From: an uncultured Ignavibacteria bacterium
GTDB taxonomy: Bacteria; Bacteroidota; Ignavibacteria; SZUA-365
Assembly: GCA_913060595.1 (NCBI GenBank)
Contig: CAJXSA010000105.1
Span: 1-11,025 of the forward strand
Length of the DNA: 11,025 nt
Direction: 5' to 3'
The notes beneath the pieces are model-generated. The model worked only from the letters and a program-made list of their open reading frames with translations, did not search any database and was not told where the DNA came from. Made by a program: the position numbers and the translations under genes. Positions 1 to 6,803 of the stretch are shown here, piece by piece. How positions within the stretch are numbered: the first letter of the stretch is position 1; every line of letters starts with the position of its first letter.

Positions 1-429
1 GTTGTGACGGGCAATACCTGGGGCTCCCCCGTGGGGATTTACAGCTCTCATCGGGCGTTCCTCCTTTTCCCGGACGCGCAGGTGATCAACCGCTATTATT
101 CCGCGGTGCACGACATCTCGAACATGGGATACGGCACCTCGGCCCTGTTCCTGAACTACTACAACGACCTGGTCCCGAACAAGTTCTCGATGAAACTCGG
201 CGCCGCCGCGGCGCTTGCGAATGAGAATCCGATGCTCGGCGGAGATTTCATGGGGTACGAAGTAAACGCGGAGTTCAAGTACAATTACGCCGTGTTCATG
301 AATTTCGGACTGCATATGGCCTACATGGTGCCGGGCGACTTCTACGACAGCGCCTTCGTCCGGAACAGCGACACGCGACCCGATGACCCATGGGTGGTGT
401 TCGCCACCATCGCCTGGCTCATGTTCTGA
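1..429 (+). CDS. Probable outer-membrane beta-barrel protein, C-terminal part (5' end outside window)
   Basis: The reading frame is open from the first base and ends at a TGA at 427-429. No signal peptide follows the GTG at 4-6, so this is most likely the last 142 codons of a gene that starts before the window. The visible part is rich in Tyr, Phe, Asn and Gly, with alternating polar and hydrophobic stretches (for example around residues 85-110). It ends in a hydrophobic strand whose last residue is Phe, as is usual for outer-membrane beta-barrels recognised by the BAM complex. The pattern resembles the end of alginate-export-like or porin-like barrels, but I cannot name the family from this fragment. 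The next gene starts 36 bases downstream on the same strand, so the two may be co-transcribed. The coding call is fairly safe, the barrel assignment moderate, and the substrate unknown. Confidence 0.7.
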   Translation, partial: VVTGNTWGSPVGIYSSHRAFLLFPDAQVINRYYSAVHDISNMGYGTSALFLNYYNDLVPNKFSMKLGAAAALANENPMLGGDFMGYEVNAEFKYNYAVFMNFGLHMAYMVPGDFYDSAFVRNSDTRPDDPWVVFATIAWLMF

Positions 430-465
430 CCTTTCCCGTCGTCATATTCCCCCTGGATACGCATC

Positions 466-1425
466 ATGAAAGCAAAACTCATTATTCTCAGCGTTGTATC
501 AATCATGCTTGCCGGCTGCTCCTCCGCACGTTTCTACCATGACGCGGCACCATTGCCGTTTGAAAGCATCGACTACGGTTTTCAAATGGAACACGGAACG
601 GTCAACGGCACCGATCTTGCATGGCACGACAGCGGCGGCGACGGCGACGTGCTGCTTCTCGTCCATGGCCTGGCCAGCAACGCAGGTTTCTGGCGGTATA
701 ATCTGCCGGATCTTCGGGCCGCGGGATATCGCGTCGTTGTTGTGGATCTGCCGGGCTACGGGAAGAGCGGCAAGGCCTTCAGCACTCCATATGGCATGCG
801 CTTTTACGCGGAGACGCTGGATGCGCTGCTGGCATCGCTGCGCATAGAGCAGGCCACGGTTGTCGGACACTCGATGGGATCCCAGATCGCGATGACCATG
901 GTGCTCGAAGGCAGCACACGCGTGCGGAAACTGATATTGCTCTCGCCTGCGGGCATCGAACGTTTCAAGGACGGAGAGGGACGCTGGCTGAAAGGCGCGG
1001 TCACCCCGGAATTTGTGATTGCCACACCGGAGCCTGCGATACGCGCGAACCTCGCCGCGAATTTCTACTGCTGGCGGAACGATCTCGAATGGATGGTGGA
1101 AGAGCGGGCGCGGATGGCCAAGGTCCCGGAGTTCGAGCGCTTCGCGTACGCGGTTTCACGAAGCGTCGCGGCCATGGTCGACGAGCCGGTGTGGATGAAA
1201 CTCGAAAAAATCAACGTTCCGACGGTGATCATCGGTGGTGAGAAGGATAATCTCATCCCCAATCCCTACCTGCACGGCGGCCGCACGGAGGATGTCATGC
1301 GCATCGGGGAGGAGAAAATACCGCAGGCGACCCTGCACATGGTTCCGAAGGCGGGACACATGCTGCAGATCGAGCGTCCTGAAATGGTGAACCGTCTCAT
1401 CATCGCGAGCCTTGCCGGGGAGTAA
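466..1425 (+). CDS. Alpha/beta-hydrolase fold lipoprotein (esterase/lipase-like)
   Basis: This 319-residue protein begins with a lipoprotein signal peptide: Lys2 and Lys4, a hydrophobic core, and the lipobox L15-A16-G17-C18. It should therefore be lipidated on Cys18 and membrane-anchored. The mature part is a complete alpha/beta hydrolase. The oxyanion-hole HG is at 67-68, and the nucleophile elbow G134-H135-S136-M137-G138 follows a beta-strand. The probable acid is Asp261 in a GGEKDNLIP segment, and the catalytic His298 is in an AGHMLQIERP segment. Spacing is typical of the family (COG0596-like hydrolases, about 280-320 residues). A helical lid probably spans about 165-240. The substrate cannot be read from sequence; a carboxylester is the most likely class, although the fold also serves epoxide hydrolases, C-C hydrolases and others. 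No strong Shine-Dalgarno precedes ATG 466. No acidic residues follow Cys18 directly, so nothing suggests surface export. Confidence 0.93.
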   Translation: MKAKLIILSVVSIMLAGCSSARFYHDAAPLPFESIDYGFQMEHGTVNGTDLAWHDSGGDGDVLLLVHGLASNAGFWRYNLPDLRAAGYRVVVVDLPGYGKSGKAFSTPYGMRFYAETLDALLASLRIEQATVVGHSMGSQIAMTMVLEGSTRVRKLILLSPAGIERFKDGEGRWLKGAVTPEFVIATPEPAIRANLAANFYCWRNDLEWMVEERARMAKVPEFERFAYAVSRSVAAMVDEPVWMKLEKINVPTVIIGGEKDNLIPNPYLHGGRTEDVMRIGEEKIPQATLHMVPKAGHMLQIERPEMVNRLIIASLAGE

Positions 1426-1449
1426 TCTCCCGACATGCCGCAGATTACT
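1421..1449. repeat. 8-bp perfect inverted repeat spanning two convergent stop codons
   Basis: AGTAATCT at 1421-1428 is the exact reverse complement of AGATTACT at 1442-1449, with a 13-base loop. The left arm contains the TAA of the rightward hydrolase gene (1423-1425). The right arm contains the TAA of the leftward amidohydrolase gene (1445-1447). There is no U-tract on either side and the stem is AT-rich, so it is at best a weak bidirectional transcription end. The symmetry may partly reflect the two stop codons facing each other. Confidence 0.4.
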
Positions 1450-3187
1450 GAATGAACCAGACCTTCTTGATGAAGCCGTCGGCGATCTCGTATATCGCGA
1501 CGGCTTCGACGGCATCCTGACGGGGCACGCCCGTGACGTATTCACGGTCGATGACCGAGTTTTCATAGGTGATGCGATTGAGCAAGCGGCAGTGCAGCCC
1601 TTTCGCCTCATTGAAGAACTCCCCGTATATTTTCCGCATTGTATCCCGTCCTTTGTACTGCAGGGTGGAGGGGAAGGAATATACCTCCACGTCCGGGTGG
1701 TACACCGACAGGAAAGCCTCCAGATCGCGGGCGTTGTACGCGTTGAGCTGCATCTGTGCGAGATCCTCCGGGGAGGGCGGCAGCAGGGTCGCAGGGTCGT
1801 AGACACGGCCGTCCCGGATGACGCGATGCAGATCTGCGCAGTTCCCGACATCTGCGAGGGGATCGCTGTTCAGCAGGATGAGGTCCGCTCGCTTCCCCTC
1901 TTCGATCGACCCGGTCTCATCCTCCATGCCCACGAGCGCCGCACCGTTGAGGGTCGCCGCAATGAGAACATCGTGTGCGCTCATGCCGGCTTCCACCATC
2001 AGCGAAAGTTCACGAAAGAGCGAGGGGCCATGCAGCACGCCGATGTTCCCGGCATCCGTACCCGCCGCGATGCGCACTCCCGCTTCATGCAGTTTCCGGA
2101 CGTTCGTGAGCGCGACCGCTGAGGGCAGCTCGAGCCCCTCGCGTCCCTGCAGCGCCCGGACGCGTTCGGGCAGGTCCTCGGCCCGCATGCCCCTGATATC
2201 GAACAGCGAACCGAGGATGCGCGGATCTGCCATAGCGAGTTCTTCCGCCGTGGGAACGAACTGACCGGCGAACACGAGAGCATATGACTGAAAGACCCAC
2301 AGTGTCGGAACGAGGATGACACCGCGTTCACGCGCGAGGGAGAGGAAGGCCTCGTCCACTTCCGTGTCCGTGATGTCGTGAACAAGGACATCGGCGCCGG
2401 CCTCCACCGCGGCACGTGCGGTTTCCAGCTCCGTCGCGTGCACCCACACCGGCAGCTCGGCCCTGCGGCTTTCATCGACGATGGCTTCCAGCACGGGACG
2501 AAATTCCTCCACGCCAAGGGAAAGACGCTTCGAAACCACGTACCACACCTTGATGAAATCCGGGCGCTTCGCCGCTTCTTTGCGAACGAGCGCGCGCGCT
2601 TCCTCCGGCGATGAAACCCTGATGATGGGGGGATCGTCCGTCGTCAGCGCATCGGGCTGATAGGACGCGATCAGGGGACCGGTCAGGAATACGTGTGGTG
2701 CACGCTCACTGCGGCGCGCGGCGTCACGCACGTCGAAATTCCACATCGGTCCGCCGGCATCCGCCACTGTGGTGATGCCGCATCGGAGATAGCGCAGGAA
2801 GACGTCGTCTATGTTTGCCCGTATGGAATCGAGTTCTTCCGCGTAGGGCGCGTGCGCGCGCAGATCAATGGCATCCGGTCGCGTGTACAGGCCGCCGGAC
2901 TGGAAGAAATGGATGTGTCCGTCCACCAGGCCGGGAAGCAGGTACTTGCCCGCGGCGTCCAGCGTGCGGCATCCGTCTGGAATGCCGACCTCTGACGACG
3001 GTCCGACACGCATGATGCGGCCATCACCAATCAGCACGACCGCGTCCTTGACCACGCGTTTTTGATGCGTATGAATGACGGTCGCGTGCACAATGGCCAG
3101 GTCGCAGCCTGCTGTTTCCTGTGTCTGCGCGGTGACGGGGATGGAAAGGATGACGAGGATGAGGAGGGGAAGCAGTGTTCGCAGCAC
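1445..3187 (-). CDS. Exported amidohydrolase with C-terminal SnoaL/NTF2-like domain
   Basis: With the GTG start at 3187 this is a 580-residue protein whose first 21 residues (MLRT, a Leu/Ile-rich core, then VTA-Q) form a clean Sec signal peptide. Residues about 30-470 are a metal-dependent amidohydrolase of the imidazolonepropionase/prolidase-like type. Visible metal-site residues are the HxH pair His91/His93 (DGHIH), a candidate bridging Lys213 (FIKVWY), His250 (VWVHATE), His270 (VLVHD) and Asp378 (AAGTDAG). All expected ligands are present, so activity is likely, on a cyclic or linear amide or dipeptide-like substrate in the periplasm or outside the cell. Residues about 476-580 form an additional SnoaL-like (NTF2-fold) domain, an unusual appendage. 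Start choice: the open frame continues to a TTG at 3244, and a GGAGG at 3253-3249 could serve TTG 3244 or GTG 3238. However, the extra 17-19 codons use rare A/T-ending triplets, contain a hairpin, and would lengthen the signal peptide oddly. I therefore prefer 3187. Confidence 0.9.
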   Translation of the reverse strand: MLRTLLPLLILVILSIPVTAQTQETAGCDLAIVHATVIHTHQKRVVKDAVVLIGDGRIMRVGPSSEVGIPDGCRTLDAAGKYLLPGLVDGHIHFFQSGGLYTRPDAIDLRAHAPYAEELDSIRANIDDVFLRYLRCGITTVADAGGPMWNFDVRDAARRSERAPHVFLTGPLIASYQPDALTTDDPPIIRVSSPEEARALVRKEAAKRPDFIKVWYVVSKRLSLGVEEFRPVLEAIVDESRRAELPVWVHATELETARAAVEAGADVLVHDITDTEVDEAFLSLARERGVILVPTLWVFQSYALVFAGQFVPTAEELAMADPRILGSLFDIRGMRAEDLPERVRALQGREGLELPSAVALTNVRKLHEAGVRIAAGTDAGNIGVLHGPSLFRELSLMVEAGMSAHDVLIAATLNGAALVGMEDETGSIEEGKRADLILLNSDPLADVGNCADLHRVIRDGRVYDPATLLPPSPEDLAQMQLNAYNARDLEAFLSVYHPDVEVYSFPSTLQYKGRDTMRKIYGEFFNEAKGLHCRLLNRITYENSVIDREYVTGVPRQDAVEAVAIYEIADGFIKKVWFIQ

Positions 3188-3214
3188 GGTGTGATCCGGA
3201 TGTGGTGAGACGGT

Positions 3215-3232
3215 GAGTGGAAAATACCACTC
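3215..3232 (-). repeat. 6-bp hairpin upstream of the amidohydrolase start
   Basis: GAGTGG (3215-3220) and CCACTC (3227-3232) are perfect reverse complements separated by a 6-base A/T loop. The element lies between the SD-like GGAGG (3253-3249) and the preferred GTG start (3187). It is therefore in the leader if that start is right, or inside the first codons if the upstream start is used. It is short and may be chance. Confidence 0.3.
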
Positions 3233-3247
3233 TCGCACACACAAAGC

Positions 3248-3253
3248 ACCTCC
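3248..3253 (-). promoter_or_regulatory. SD-like GGAGGT that bears on the amidohydrolase start
   Basis: On the minus strand GGAGGT lies 12 bases after the TAA-side end of the ABM-domain gene. It is 4 bases (counted from GGAGG) from TTG 3244 and 10 bases from GTG 3238. It is the best Shine-Dalgarno match I noticed near any start in the window. Either it marks a start upstream of the one preferred from signal-peptide shape and codon use (GTG 3187), or it is a chance match. Confidence 0.35.
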
Positions 3254-3264
3254 GCCGCGCTGCG

Positions 3265-3873
3265 CTACCTGTAAAGCCAGCGGGAGAAGAGACGCGTCAT
3301 CTGCGGCATGACCACATACGTCATCAGCAGCACCATGACGGCGGCGATGATCATGATCTGGCCCCAGCCGGGCATCGTGCCGAGCAGGTTCTCGAGGAGC
3401 GGAGGGATGAGCATCACGAGTGGGAACAGGGCGAGCCAGGTGACAAAGGCCATCTTTATGCGCGGAGGCGGCGCACTCTCAGGATGGTCAGGGACAGTGA
3501 ACCAGTATTCGAGTCCCGTGTGACGCTGCACCTTCGTTTCTCCGGTGATCAGCGGTTGAACCCGCTCCACCCAGCTGCGCCGCACGTCCGAGGTCTCCCA
3601 TGACATGAGGTTCTCATACGTGTCGAAACGGAACACGATGATGTATTCGGGCCGCGATTTTTTCGAGGGCCGGATAATGCCGGTGCCGAGATGTCCCTGG
3701 AAACGCAGGGCGTCGTTCATGATGCCCTTCAGCCAATCTTCAAAGGCCTCCTCGCGCCCTTTGCGAACAGTGCGCCGGACGACGGTGGTGAACGGTCCTT
3801 CCCGGTTCTCCGGGGGATTGGCGATGAGTGGATCCTGCGATGCGTCTGCGGAAATCTTCTGGGTCGAATTCAT
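3265..3873 (-). CDS. Antibiotic biosynthesis monooxygenase (ABM) domain protein with two C-terminal membrane helices
   Basis: This is a 202-residue protein. Residues about 26-110 match the ABM ferredoxin-like dimeric alpha-beta fold: a FTTVVRRTV strand, a KGREEAFEDWLKGI helix, a GHLGTGIIRP strand, then EYIIVFRFDTYENLMSW, the usual 'F.s.e.l..W..S..R..W' signature of the group. Residues 139-162 and 171-190 are two hydrophobic membrane segments, and the short C-terminus is basic. This layout (soluble ABM domain plus two helices, about 190-200 residues) fits the COG3224-like membrane-anchored ABM proteins. Their catalytic role is mostly untested; the family name should not be read as proof of oxygenase activity. 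Start: ATG 3873 is chosen because the domain begins soon after it. The open frame runs upstream to 4041 but would overlap the preceding hydrolase gene, and its residues look like antisense shadow. It lies 53 bases after the hydrolase gene and ends 77 bases before the amidohydrolase start. Confidence 0.9.
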   Translation of the reverse strand: MNSTQKISADASQDPLIANPPENREGPFTTVVRRTVRKGREEAFEDWLKGIMNDALRFQGHLGTGIIRPSKKSRPEYIIVFRFDTYENLMSWETSDVRRSWVERVQPLITGETKVQRHTGLEYWFTVPDHPESAPPPRIKMAFVTWLALFPLVMLIPPLLENLLGTMPGWGQIMIIAAVMVLLMTYVVMPQMTRLFSRWLYR

Positions 3874-3895
3874 ATGATGGTAAACAGCGGTTTTT

Positions 3896-3911
3896 TGCGG
3901 ATAATTCCGCA
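3896..3911 (-). repeat. Small intercistronic hairpin
   Basis: TGCGGA (3896-3901) pairs perfectly with TCCGCA (3906-3911) around a 4-base loop, in the 53-base gap between the CocE-type hydrolase stop and the ABM-protein start. In the leftward transcript it is followed by A residues, not U, so it does not look like an intrinsic terminator. It could be an mRNA-processing or stabilising stem, or chance. Confidence 0.35.
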
Positions 3912-3926
3912 CTCCACATTGTGCCG

Positions 3927-5864
3927 TCAGCGGCTCTGCAGCATGAGGACATCGTGGACATCCGTCCCGCCATCGCCATGGTATATCAGCCGGTACAGCC
4001 CGGCCGGGAGACGCACACCGCCGCTGCCTGTCCCGTTCCATGTGAGTGTCCTGGGGCCTGCTCCTTCTGGTACGGCGAGGCGGGCACGCACGCGTCCCAG
4101 GATGTCGACGACCAGTATGTCCGCGACCTCGCGATCAGCGGTGCACGTGATACGCAGCGGACCGGTGACGGGTGCATAGGGCTGCGGGTACGCGGAGAGA
4201 ATCCCGGCGGAATGCGCGGCAGGAGGGGCGTCCGCGCGAAGGGGACGCGCGGTGCGGAGCACGAGGCGTGATACGCTGCCGGGCGCATGCAGTACGCTGT
4301 TCTCCGCGACGAGCGTGTCACCCGTTTCGTACATTGCGCCGCCGTTGTTGAGGTTGATGTCGAAACGAGGATAGTCCGCGCTGCCCACGACCAGTCGGAT
4401 GCGGTGCCCCTTGAGAAAAGTGTGCGCAATGTCCTGCAGCGGAATGCGAAGCGCGGCAGGAATCCCTTCCTCGAGCAGGACTTCCCGGTCCGTCCCTTCA
4501 CGGAAGCGGGCGCGGAGTATGCCGTCGGTCAGGATAACAGACCTGCCGTCCGGATACACGTCACAGAGACGTACGCTGAAATCCGTATCCCTGCGGTCGG
4601 ATTGCACATGCAGGTCGACGAACATGGCGCCCCGGACGCGAACGTCCTCTTCAAGCTCCGCCGACGTATAGAGCAGCACGTCGTCGCGGTTTTCGACGAG
4701 CGTGCGGATGTCACGCGGACCGGGATCGACCGAGGAATCGAAAGGGTTGAAACGGGCGCCACCGTGGGAGGGTGACGGATCCCGGGGGTCGAAGCGGAAG
4801 CTGCGTGCGGGGTCGCTTGCCGCAGGGAGACCGGTCGAAAGACTGCCGTCTGCGTGCAGATACCAGGCCTGTTCCGCCGCGGAGGCGTCATCCCACTGTT
4901 CTGTTTCCTCCCAGCTGTTGTCGCCCATCTGGTAGTAGCGGAGGACGGGTCGCAGCGGCCAGCCGTTTTTCGCACCGTGCAGATGATAGTCGAAAAACTG
5001 CAGTGCCGCCTCTCGCGCGATGCTTTCCGTCCCGGGGTAAACGAGTTCGCCCTGCTTCTCCCTGTCCACGCCGTCGTGCAGCCACGGCCCCATGATCAAT
5101 TTGTGCTTGTCCCGCACCGAAGGGTCGCTTCGCTGCCGCAGATCCGTGAAGGCGCGCAGAATTTCAGACGGATAGTGGTCGTACCAGCCACTGACCATCA
5201 GCAGGGGGACGGCGATTTCGTCGGGGTAGTCGCTTCCCTGCCGTACGATGTCCCATACTGCGTTTTCAACCGGTCGCGAGGTGATAAAGCTGACCGTGAC
5301 GAAGCCAAGTTTTTCCATTGTTTCGACGTGCTCCCGCCGGAGGACACCGCCGTAATAATAGTCGGAATATTCAGTGCGGTAGTCGATGATCATCGGCATC
5401 GCGCAGACGAGGTGAGGCGGATGATGACGGGCAGTCTGGAACTGTATCGCGCCGAGCGCGGAGCCGCCATATGTGCCGATTTTTCCGTCCGACCAGTCCT
5501 GTGCTGCGATCCACTCCACGATGTCGTACCCGTCGAGTCCGCGGTCGTAGCCTGCAGCGGCGGCATCGCTCGAGGCGTAAAAACCCCGCCAGTCGACGAA
5601 GACGTAGTGGTAGCGCGCGGTATCGAGGGGAAAGGTCCTGTTCGTGGGAAGGCTGAGCGTCACCCGGTACAGCGCCTTGTTATACGGTGTCTGTACGAGT
5701 ATGACCGGTTTGGCCATGCGGCCGCCGTTGTGATATATGTCCGCCTGCAGCGTCTTTCCGTCGCGGACGGGAATGGCGGCTTCCACGAACGGAAGTTGCG
5801 CCAGTACGCCGGCGGGAAATGAGACGAGCAGCAAGACGAGTGGGAAGAAAAGCCGGTAATGCAT
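3927..5864 (-). CDS. Secreted CocE/NonD family serine hydrolase (X-Pro dipeptidyl-peptidase S15-like) with T9SS-like sorting tail
   Basis: This 645-residue protein starts at ATG 5864, preceded by GAGG at a 6-base spacing. The frame also offers a GTG at 5876, but the ATG gives a compact signal peptide (about residues 1-22, ending VLA-Q). Residues about 28-290 form the alpha/beta-hydrolase core. It has an oxyanion-type TPYNK (Tyr61), VDWRGFYASSD, nucleophile Ser135 in GGSALG, Asp229 in SGWYDHY, and His263 in GPWLHDG. Residues about 300-540 form the CocE/PepX C-terminal jelly-roll, with the family's DVYPDGRSVILTDGILRAR stretch. These enzymes cleave acyl esters, amides or Xaa-Pro peptides. The nucleophile motif has Ala where CocE-type enzymes often have Tyr (GxSYxG). 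The last ~89 residues (557-645) carry YPQP, VVDILGRVRA and LPAGLYRL, matching the T9SS type A sorting-domain pattern. The enzyme is therefore probably surface-attached or released. The precise substrate is not predictable. Confidence 0.93.
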   Translation of the reverse strand: MHYRLFFPLVLLLVSFPAGVLAQLPFVEAAIPVRDGKTLQADIYHNGGRMAKPVILVQTPYNKALYRVTLSLPTNRTFPLDTARYHYVFVDWRGFYASSDAAAAGYDRGLDGYDIVEWIAAQDWSDGKIGTYGGSALGAIQFQTARHHPPHLVCAMPMIIDYRTEYSDYYYGGVLRREHVETMEKLGFVTVSFITSRPVENAVWDIVRQGSDYPDEIAVPLLMVSGWYDHYPSEILRAFTDLRQRSDPSVRDKHKLIMGPWLHDGVDREKQGELVYPGTESIAREAALQFFDYHLHGAKNGWPLRPVLRYYQMGDNSWEETEQWDDASAAEQAWYLHADGSLSTGLPAASDPARSFRFDPRDPSPSHGGARFNPFDSSVDPGPRDIRTLVENRDDVLLYTSAELEEDVRVRGAMFVDLHVQSDRRDTDFSVRLCDVYPDGRSVILTDGILRARFREGTDREVLLEEGIPAALRIPLQDIAHTFLKGHRIRLVVGSADYPRFDINLNNGGAMYETGDTLVAENSVLHAPGSVSRLVLRTARPLRADAPPAAHSAGILSAYPQPYAPVTGPLRITCTADREVADILVVDILGRVRARLAVPEGAGPRTLTWNGTGSGGVRLPAGLYRLIYHGDGGTDVHDVLMLQSR

Positions 5865-5870
5865 GGCAGA

Positions 5871-5874
5871 CCTC
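5871..5874 (-). promoter_or_regulatory. Shine-Dalgarno GAGG for the CocE-type hydrolase
   Basis: On the minus strand GAGG is followed by six bases and then ATG 5864. This supports ATG 5864 over the GTG at 5876, which the motif nearly overlaps. No other start in the leftward block has a comparable well-spaced match, as expected in a lineage that relies little on SD pairing. Confidence 0.5.
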
Positions 5875-5934
5875 ACACGATTGATCAGGCGAAGCGGAAG
5901 CGCAGGATTAATCTACGATTTGAATGCTTGCGGC

Positions 5935-6798
5935 TCAATGGGGTGTCACGTCCAGCCTTCCGCCTTCGCGGCGAAATGGATAGGCGAGGTAGGAAGGATT
6001 GAGTCCCGCGACGTCCTCTCCGAGACTGTTGAGCAGGCCCGGCGGGATGACCACGCCCTGGGGCAGCAGATACGGGACGACTTCGTACTGTCCCGCTTTG
6101 AGCGCGTATTTGGGGATGGAGAGGAGCATGGAACGGACATGCGGGATGTCGGCGACGCGCACATAGTCATTGACTTCGATGCCCGTGACTGTCGTTGAGA
6201 ACAGCTTCACCTCGCCGGTCCCCAGGTGGTGAAGGAGCACTGGACCTTCGACGCCGTTGTACATCCGCGGGAAATACACATCCGCGGGAGTGCCCGGCGC
6301 ACGCAGTTCCACCTGCATGCTGATGAAGCGCGGACTGTCCGCCTCGATACGCGTCATGCTGAGGTTTGTGGTGATCGAGAAGCGCTCCTGCAGGTAAAGC
6401 ACCTCACGGAGCATTCCGTCCCCATCGATGTCATCGGAAGGGTAGATGAAACGGCCGTCCTGCACGGCGACGCGCAGCGAACGTGTGCTGTAATTCCCGA
6501 GGAAAGCCCACAGGCGGTAAATCCCGCTGATACCGCCTCCTCCTCCCTGTGCCGCCGGCGGGGGAAGTGTGATGGAAAAGCTGCCGTCGCTGCCCGTGGT
6601 CGCGGAGAGATTAAATCCCTCGAGCCAGACATAGACACCACTGTGATCGTCCGTGCCGCTGAGCTGCACACTGCCGCGAATGCTGTTTTTGGACGGCGCG
6701 ATGGCGGGGGCGCTTTCGAAAGGATTATCCGTGCAGCCGACGATGAGCAGCGGGAGCAGGAGAGAAAACAGCAGTCGATATGACAGGCGGTGTCGCAT
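5935..6798 (-). CDS. Lipoprotein with carboxypeptidase-regulatory-like (beta-sandwich) domain, unknown function
   Basis: This 287-residue protein starts at ATG 6798, only 5 bases after the stop of the TonB-dependent receptor gene, so the two are almost certainly co-expressed. The N-terminus (MRHR, hydrophobic core, LLIVGC) is a lipoprotein signal with Cys22 as the lipidated residue. The following T-D-N-P-F-E is mildly acidic, which could favour surface display, but that is weak. Residues about 38-110 resemble a CarboxypepD_reg/CNA-B-like fold: SIRGSVQLSG, then VYVWLEGFNLSATTGSDGSFSITLP. This fold is interrupted by a Gly-rich linker of five Gly at about 86-90. The rest (110-287) is predicted beta-rich and I recognise no family. 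The tight pairing with the receptor suggests a partner in ligand capture or a plug-side accessory, but it is not SusD-like. The ligand is unknown. Confidence 0.85.
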   Translation of the reverse strand: MRHRLSYRLLFSLLLPLLIVGCTDNPFESAPAIAPSKNSIRGSVQLSGTDDHSGVYVWLEGFNLSATTGSDGSFSITLPPPAAQGGGGGISGIYRLWAFLGNYSTRSLRVAVQDGRFIYPSDDIDGDGMLREVLYLQERFSITTNLSMTRIEADSPRFISMQVELRAPGTPADVYFPRMYNGVEGPVLLHHLGTGEVKLFSTTVTGIEVNDYVRVADIPHVRSMLLSIPKYALKAGQYEVVPYLLPQGVVIPPGLLNSLGEDVAGLNPSYLAYPFRREGGRLDVTPH

Positions 6799-6803
6799 GG
6801 GGA

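Noticed and set aside
1412..2122. 236-codon open frame on the + strand starting inside the lipoprotein hydrolase end
   Set aside because: Antisense to the amidohydrolase C-terminus and overlaps the upstream gene; composition is that of a shadow frame.
3874..4041. N-terminal extension of the ABM-domain protein
   Set aside because: Would overlap the CocE-type gene by over 100 bases and encodes Arg/Cys/Pro-rich residues with no family match; ATG 3873 fits the domain boundary.
4854..5822. 322-codon open frame on the + strand
   Set aside because: Fully antisense to the CocE-type hydrolase, which has a full catalytic triad; the frame is a high-GC shadow.
5865..5934. Possible terminator or promoter between the lipoprotein and CocE-type genes
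   Set aside because: Only short palindromes (GATTAATC, TGATCA) are present; no GC stem with U-tract and no TTTG/TAnnTTTG pair was found.
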